Source of the DNA: an uncultured Tenacibaculum sp.
Lineage (GTDB): Bacteria > Bacteroidota > Bacteroidia > Flavobacteriales > Flavobacteriaceae
Length of the DNA stretch: 64,000 nt
Reading direction: 5' to 3'
NCBI GenBank assembly: GCA_947497895.1
Contig: CANMIL010000006.1
Coordinates: forward strand, 241,508 to 305,507
A model generated the notes under the pieces. The model was given only the letters and a program-made list of their open reading frames with translations. It had not been told where the DNA came from and did not search any database. A program made the translations under genes and the position numbers. Numbering within the stretch: position 1 is the first letter of the stretch; each line of letters opens with the position of its first letter. Of this stretch, positions 59,762-64,000 are shown piece after piece.

Positions 59762-60333
59762 TATAACTCTTCTTCTTTTGTTTCTATTTGACCAGTAATA
59801 TCCTTAGCAATCCATTTTGTTAAATCTTGTTTCGATTCAAAACCATAACCATTAATAGTATCTGTTGGATTCGTTAAACGGAAACCATCTTCTGTAAAGA
59901 AGTATTTCTCTTTTTGATCCCAAAACAATTGATTGGTTTCGAGTTTGGATTTTTCATTGTGATTAATAATAACCACATTATCTCTAATTTCTGAAATACT
60001 GGTTTTATTATAGGTAAGGGCGTAGTTTCCTGTAATGGTCACCGAATCTTTTCCATTGTTTTCATAAGAAACAATTTCAATTCCTTCCGGAAACTCATTA
60101 TATGGATGCTCTTTTCTATTAGTAAAATCATGCAATACAGGCGTTATTAACTTTGAAGTAATTTTCCCTGAATCTTTATAAACATGATAAATATTCTTCC
60201 CTACAGCAATGGGTAAATTTTTATCCGCAAGAAAATCTTGCACCTCTTTCTTAGTATTCGTACATGAAAAAAACATTGCCACCAAACCAATGGTAGCAAT
60301 GCCTTTTATCAATATTTTTTTTCTTATTGTCAT
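59761..60333 (-). CDS. lptC: LptC-like lipopolysaccharide export protein
   Basis: A 190-residue lipoprotein with lipobox FFSC (Cys24). It matches LptC of Flavobacteriaceae: VQDFLADKNLPIAVGKNIYH, DSGKITSKLITPVLHDF, NEFPEGIEIVSYENNGKDS, then the beta-jellyroll ISEIRDNVVIINHNEKSKL and LFWDQKEKYFFTEDG. LptC joins the LptB2FG transporter to LptA in LPS export. Three bases separate it from the upstream TPR-like gene. Confidence 0.88.
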   Translation of the reverse strand: MTIRKKILIKGIATIGLVAMFFSCTNTKKEVQDFLADKNLPIAVGKNIYHVYKDSGKITSKLITPVLHDFTNRKEHPYNEFPEGIEIVSYENNGKDSVTITGNYALTYNKTSISEIRDNVVIINHNEKSKLETNQLFWDQKEKYFFTEDGFRLTNPTDTINGYGFESKQDLTKWIAKDITGQIETKEEEL

Positions 60334-60336
60334 ATG

Positions 60337-61650
60337 TTATGGAACACGAACTGTTTCACCAATCCAACATCCAACTTTATGAGATGAACCCGAAGCAACT
60401 CCTTTTTGGAATACTAATTTCTTAGAAGGAATATTTGCTCTATAGCTTCTGATATATCTACCAGCACCACATCCTGGGTCAACTCTCTGTGCTTTCTGAG
60501 CCTTGTTTAAAGCTGCTACGTATACCATTCTCTTTTCGAACTCATCACTACCACAAGAGTTAGCACTCTTTTGATATAAACTTGCAATGTATAAGTAAGC
60601 CTTACCATAGTTAGGGTTGTACTTTAATGCTTCTAAAGCTAAAGCTCTACCTCTACTTCCTCTAGCTCCTTGAGCTTCTCTTAACTTAAGTTGAGCCTTT
60701 TTTATTGGATCTGTTTCTAAATCGAAAGCTTTCTTTCTCATGTCAGCAGCTCCACTTTTATCTCCATTCTTTTCTAAAACTCCAGCAACGAAGTTAAATG
60801 CATCTGCAGATTGTGTTGCATCAGCATATGCTGTAGCTAACTTTTCAAATAAAGGGTCTTCTTGACATCCTTTGTTATACATACGAGAAACCGATCTTCG
60901 TAACCAAACACCATCTGTTTTTTTAGCTTCGAAATCTCTAGTGTAAATTGGTATTAATCTTTCACATGTTGCGATCTTTGAAATAATTGCATCCAAACCA
61001 CCTTCAACTTGCCCTAAAGAAGTAGAGTTTATTCTCGCAGCTTTTAATCTCTTCGTTTCTTTTGAATCTAAAGTTCCAGCTTCTTCTTTTGGTAATAATA
61101 CCGTCAATCTTTTACTGTAATCGTCAAGTTTTTCTTGTACAGATTCAACCGCTTCATCATACGTATCAAATACTTTTTGAGGATCTGAATCTTTATATCT
61201 TTCAGTAACTAATTCGAAATATCTTAAGATATTTTTCACTCCCATATTCTTAGCTCCTAATTTAAAAGCCTTATCAAGAATACTGAAGATTTCATCATTA
61301 GTACCTAATTTATTTTTGTACATGTAGTTTGCATAATCACCATGTACTTTTGCTGGATTCTTCTTTGGAAAATGTGTTAACCTTCCTTCGTATATTCTCT
61401 TAGCCAAACCATGGTCTCCTGTATTTTCAGCAACCTTTTGTCCGTACTTATAAATATTAACTGATAATGAAGGACAGTTGGTTAATAAATATTCTAAATT
61501 CGGTTTAGCTCCATCATATTTTTTGTTGGTGACATCTCCTTTAAATAAGTTGTATTTTATATTACACTCTTGACTTGCTTGCGCTTTCACCCCATTTACG
61601 GCTACAAACAAAAGGACCCCTGTCAGTAAATACGTAATTTTTTTCATCAT
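60337..61650 (-). CDS. Exported TPR-like protein
   Basis: A 437-residue exported protein with signal to VKAQASQ (about residue 25). The rest is helical with tetratricopeptide-like periodicity (YDEAVESVQEKLDDYSKRL, DPIKKAQLKLREAQGA, NPNYGKAYLYIASLYQKSAN), and a Cys-containing terminal segment (CGSDEFEKRM, PGCGAGRYIRS, SHKVGCWIGETVRVP). It lies 15 bases after the outer-membrane protein and upstream of lptC. Probably a periplasmic assembly factor; role unknown. Ends in VGCWIGETVRVP, typical of flavobacterial members. Confidence 0.78.
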   Translation of the reverse strand: MMKKITYLLTGVLLFVAVNGVKAQASQECNIKYNLFKGDVTNKKYDGAKPNLEYLLTNCPSLSVNIYKYGQKVAENTGDHGLAKRIYEGRLTHFPKKNPAKVHGDYANYMYKNKLGTNDEIFSILDKAFKLGAKNMGVKNILRYFELVTERYKDSDPQKVFDTYDEAVESVQEKLDDYSKRLTVLLPKEEAGTLDSKETKRLKAARINSTSLGQVEGGLDAIISKIATCERLIPIYTRDFEAKKTDGVWLRRSVSRMYNKGCQEDPLFEKLATAYADATQSADAFNFVAGVLEKNGDKSGAADMRKKAFDLETDPIKKAQLKLREAQGARGSRGRALALEALKYNPNYGKAYLYIASLYQKSANSCGSDEFEKRMVYVAALNKAQKAQRVDPGCGAGRYIRSYRANIPSKKLVFQKGVASGSSHKVGCWIGETVRVP

Positions 61651-61664
61651 TTATCAGTTTTATA

Positions 61665-62954
61665 TTAATCTATCTTTCTTTTAATGAACCAATTAAAATC
61701 GTTCAGAGATAAACTCAACTTCATATTAAAATAGTTCTCTTTGACTAAATTATTTTCAATAGTTCCACGTTGACCATACTCAAAACCTAGGTTAACATTT
61801 GAAAATAATTTCGGCAACGGTAATCCGAATCCAATATTTATGCCAAAGTCGTCAATCGAGGTTAAATTCTGCCCAGTTCCCAGTCCATCAACTAGTACTC
61901 CAAGCTTTTCGAAACGAACCCCTGCTCTATAAGTTACTCTATCCCAGTAACTAGATATAGAGTTGTTTTTTGGAATATAATACCCTCCGATTGAAAGTTT
62001 TCTTCCACTTTCATATTGATATCCATTAGAAACTGTATTAATTCCGTTTGATGTTGAAATTGCTTCTCTAAATTCTTGATTAATTCCAACATACCATTTA
62101 TTGGTCTTCCCTAAACCAACTCCAAATGAAGCTCTAAATGGCATTGTAATATCTCCAGATATGTTCCTTGCATATAATGTATCTCTTCCTTGTTCAACCC
62201 CTGAACTACTTAAAGTTAAAGAATACAACCTCTCAGAACCTGTTGCTGATAAGTCGCTTTCTAAAATAACTGAAGCCCCCGTGTTGAATTTTAATTTATT
62301 CTTTAATTCAGTTTCATACTGAGCTCCAAATTTAAATTGTCCGCCTCTAATATTCAACTCTTCTTCGTATTTTGTTCCTAAAGAAACGTTGTTTTTTTGG
62401 TTGAAGATATTATTTTCAATGTTTCCGAAAATAAAACTAGCCTCCGCTCCTACAGAAAATCCTTTAAACAAATAAGCTCCAAAACCAGCATATAACCTAT
62501 TCGTTCCTCCACTTCCTGTAAATCTTGATATTTCCAGTAAATCATCTCCAGAGTATGTACTGTTTAAAAGAGCATATCCAACCGATGAAAAAGGTTGTAA
62601 CCCAACTGTAAGTCCCATCTTTTTACCAATAGGTAAACCTAAGGCTATATATCTTAAGCTTGTTGAATGACCTGAAGCCGATCCGTTTGCTTCTTTTAAG
62701 TTTAAGAAACTTAAACTTCCTCCAATTGCATATGTTGCTACTCTTAAATCAGCATTTGCAGCTGGGTTTGTAAAGTTTAAGTGATAGGTATCTTTCATCG
62801 CAACCCCTATTCCTCCCATAGAAGATTGCTCTACTGTTAACTGTTGAAAATTCTCTCCAATTCCAAAATAAGAATATGGCGATGCGCTATTACGTTGTGC
62901 TACTATTGTTGTTGTTCCTAATGTTAATATTCCTAATATAAACCTCTTAATCAT
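61665..62954 (-). CDS. Outer-membrane protein, FadL-like
   Basis: A 429-residue barrel with signal to TIVAQ (about residue 19). Segments SPYSYFGIGENFQQLTVEQS, GGIGVAMKDTYHLNFTNPAA and NFGFGLPLPKLFSNVNLGFEYG are typical of the FadL-like outer-membrane proteins next to coaX in flavobacteria. It overlaps coaX by 8 bases, so the two are translationally coupled. Substrate unknown. Confidence 0.85.
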   Translation of the reverse strand: MIKRFILGILTLGTTTIVAQRNSASPYSYFGIGENFQQLTVEQSSMGGIGVAMKDTYHLNFTNPAANADLRVATYAIGGSLSFLNLKEANGSASGHSTSLRYIALGLPIGKKMGLTVGLQPFSSVGYALLNSTYSGDDLLEISRFTGSGGTNRLYAGFGAYLFKGFSVGAEASFIFGNIENNIFNQKNNVSLGTKYEEELNIRGGQFKFGAQYETELKNKLKFNTGASVILESDLSATGSERLYSLTLSSSGVEQGRDTLYARNISGDITMPFRASFGVGLGKTNKWYVGINQEFREAISTSNGINTVSNGYQYESGRKLSIGGYYIPKNNSISSYWDRVTYRAGVRFEKLGVLVDGLGTGQNLTSIDDFGINIGFGLPLPKLFSNVNLGFEYGQRGTIENNLVKENYFNMKLSLSLNDFNWFIKRKID

Positions 62955-63678
62955 CCGCTAAATTATAAATCAAAATAGTGTGTAATCCTTCCAAAATAAA
63001 ATTCGGTTGGGCAAATATGACACTTTTTAATTGTTCTTCCAAGAATTTTGTATCGCCTCCTGTTAAAACAACTGTTAAATCTTTAAATTCGCTTGTATAT
63101 TGATTAATAAGTCCTTTTATCTCATTATATACCCCATTTACGACACCAGAATGAATTGAATCATTGGTATTTGCACCAATAAAACTCTCAATTTTACTTG
63201 TCTCAAGTAGGGGTAACTTGGAGGTAAAAGTATTCAGTGCTCGATAACGCATTTTTATTCCTGGAGAAATAGCTCCACCTAGATATTCTTTATTTTTTGT
63301 GATAAATTCATAGGTGATACAGGTCCCCGCATCAATGACCAATACATTTTCATTTGGATATTGATCTGTTGCAGCGGCAGCCAAAGCAATTCTATCGACA
63401 CCTAAAGTTTTTGGTGTATCATATTTGTTTTTGAAAGGGACTTTTGTTTCCGAGTTTAAAAAAAGTGGATTCAATAAATCATCAATTTCTTTTACTTCCT
63501 CATCCGTAAAACTAGCCACAGAAGAGATAATGCTATGCTCAATGAAAAAATCTTGAAGAATTTTCTTTAAATTTTCAATTATTTTTTTCTTCTGAAAAAT
63601 GAAAACCTCCGCAATTTTACCACTCTCAAAAACAGCTACTTTAACTCTCGTATTACCTACATCTATGATTAAATTCAT
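62947..63678 (-). CDS. coaX: Type III pantothenate kinase
   Basis: A 243-residue CoaX enzyme that phosphorylates pantothenate, first step of CoA synthesis. I chose the ATG at 63678 (MNLIIDVGNTRVK); a longer in-frame frame to 63864 would read through the tRNA on the opposite strand and is not real. Motifs: DVGNTRVK (phosphate site), LGVDRIALAAAA, VIDAGTCITYEF and GGAISPGIKMR. Promoter -7 TAATTTTG at 63700-63707. First gene of the seven-gene minus-strand operon. Confidence 0.95.
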   Translation of the reverse strand: MNLIIDVGNTRVKVAVFESGKIAEVFIFQKKKIIENLKKILQDFFIEHSIISSVASFTDEEVKEIDDLLNPLFLNSETKVPFKNKYDTPKTLGVDRIALAAAATDQYPNENVLVIDAGTCITYEFITKNKEYLGGAISPGIKMRYRALNTFTSKLPLLETSKIESFIGANTNDSIHSGVVNGVYNEIKGLINQYTSEFKDLTVVLTGGDTKFLEEQLKSVIFAQPNFILEGLHTILIYNLADD

Positions 63679-63699
63679 CCTTGTATTTTTAGTAAAATT

Positions 63700-63707
63700 C
63701 AAAATTA
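63700..63707 (-). promoter_or_regulatory. Promoter -7 element of coaX operon
   Basis: TAATTTTG on the minus strand matches TAnnTTTG, 21 bases before the coaX start codon. Confidence 0.55.
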
Positions 63708-63731
63708 CTACTCTTTTTTTATTTCTTTTCT

Positions 63732-63762
63732 TTTGGTTAATTAAAAAACGATTGTATATTTG
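63732..63762 (+). promoter_or_regulatory. Promoter of tRNA-Phe
   Basis: TTTG at 63732-63735, 19 bases, TATATTTG at 63755-63762: an exact Bacteroidetes-type promoter, 26 bases before the tRNA. Confidence 0.8.
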
Positions 63763-63788
63763 CATCCGCTTAGCGAAAGTAGCTAACT

Positions 63789-63861
63789 GGTGCCTTAGCT
63801 CAGTTGGTAGAGCAAAGGACTGAAAATCCTTGTGTCCCTGGTTCGATTCCTGGAGGCACCA
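63789..63861 (+). tRNA. tRNA-Phe (anticodon GAA), copy 1
   Basis: 73 nucleotides with a 7-bp acceptor stem GGTGCCT/AGGCACC, discriminator A, D-loop with AGTTGGTAG, anticodon loop CTGAAAA (GAA) and TΨC arm GGTTCGATTCC. The 3' CCA is not encoded. A terminator hairpin follows. Confidence 0.97.
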
Positions 63862-63868
63862 CAAAAAA

Positions 63869-63900
63869 TAAAGCTCGCATAAGTCGTGCGAGTTTTATTT
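63869..63900 (+). terminator. Terminator between the two tRNA-Phe genes
   Basis: CTCGCA (63874-63879) / TGCGAG (63887-63892) with further outer pairing (one G-T wobble), then TTTTATTT. Confidence 0.75.
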
Positions 63901-63927
63901 TACCTTAAGCTACTTCGATTTGCAACT

Positions 63928-64000
63928 GGTGCCTTAGCTCAGTTGGTAGAGCAAAGGACTGAAAATCCTTGTGTCCCTGGTTCGATTCCTGGAGGCACCA
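63928..64000 (+). tRNA. tRNA-Phe (anticodon GAA), copy 2
   Basis: Identical to copy 1 over all 73 bases, and the identity includes the four preceding bases (AACT). Ends exactly at the window edge. No clear TAnnTTTG promoter between the copies, so it may rely on readthrough of the hairpin. Confidence 0.96.

Noticed and set aside
63679..63864. N-terminal extension of coaX running through the tRNA on the other strand
   Set aside because: The extension has no family similarity, overlaps tRNA-Phe, and the real start MNLIIDVGNTRVK is at 63678.
1..64000. CRISPR arrays, IS elements, prophage genes
   Set aside because: No repeat-spacer pattern, transposase, integrase or phage structural gene was found on reading through.

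Overview
The window is 64 kb of low-GC chromosome from a member of the Flavobacteriaceae (phylum Bacteroidota). The evidence is: promoters of the Bacteroidetes type (-7 element TAnnTTTG, few purine-rich ribosome sites), a type IX secretion sorting domain on a secreted lipase, SusC-style N-terminal carboxypeptidase-like domains, MerC/DUF3667/DUF3127/DUF3703/DUF4625 families, and a coaX-lptC-ppiD envelope operon of flavobacterial type. Genus cannot be fixed from sequence alone. I see no IS element, prophage, CRISPR array or rRNA.

Layout. 1-2341: the end of a YtcJ-like amidohydrolase, then a small metal-related group (DUF3703 protein, an unlisted 34-residue Cys-rich metallothionein-like peptide, and a SigZ-like ECF sigma factor with a Cys-rich tail). 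The DUF3703 and peptide genes share a promoter motif with identical spacing. 2410-3589: a lipoprotein glycerophosphodiesterase and its terminator. 3711-12373: the most striking region, an NAD/ADP-ribose and RNA-end-repair locus: nrtR, prs, ADP-ribosylglycohydrolase, DUF4291, macrodomain, kptA, 2OG-Fe(II) oxygenase, PPP phosphatase, deoxyribosyltransferase-like protein, NADAR protein, a gene remnant, and nadV. A nearly identical 19-bp palindromic site lies over the promoters of prs and nadV and is a good candidate operator for NrtR.

12390-34000: mostly housekeeping and envelope genes (three outer-membrane barrels, YgiQ, DsbD, DJ-1-like lipoprotein, CocE-type hydrolase, RhlE helicase, Aat, AtoE-type transporter, COG2509 flavoprotein, VTT membrane protein, SSB-like DUF3127 protein, flavin reductase, histidine kinase, HIT, GreA). 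33949-40321: purK-purE, an M3 oligopeptidase and a tandem pair of paralogous carboxypeptidase-like-domain proteins. 40522-48764: a probable metal (perhaps zinc) uptake locus with a DUF2946-like protein, TonB-dependent receptor, two DUF4625 lipoproteins, an ABC exporter-type system with two DUF3526 permeases, and a divergent MerC protein. Its outer promoters carry related palindromes.

48922-55888: a lipoprotein, a glycosyltransferase, a haem-binding-domain protein with a decayed partial copy beside it, lpdA, and a T9SS-exported lipase. 56045-63678 (minus strand): a likely operon coaX, outer-membrane protein, TPR-like protein, lptC, small membrane protein, CNNM/CorC protein and ppiD. The window ends with two identical tRNA-Phe(GAA) genes. 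Genes work together most clearly in the NAD/ADP-ribose locus, where erasers of ADP-ribose marks and an NAD-consuming RNA repair enzyme sit with the nicotinamide salvage enzymes and a regulator of the family that senses ADP-ribose-type ligands.
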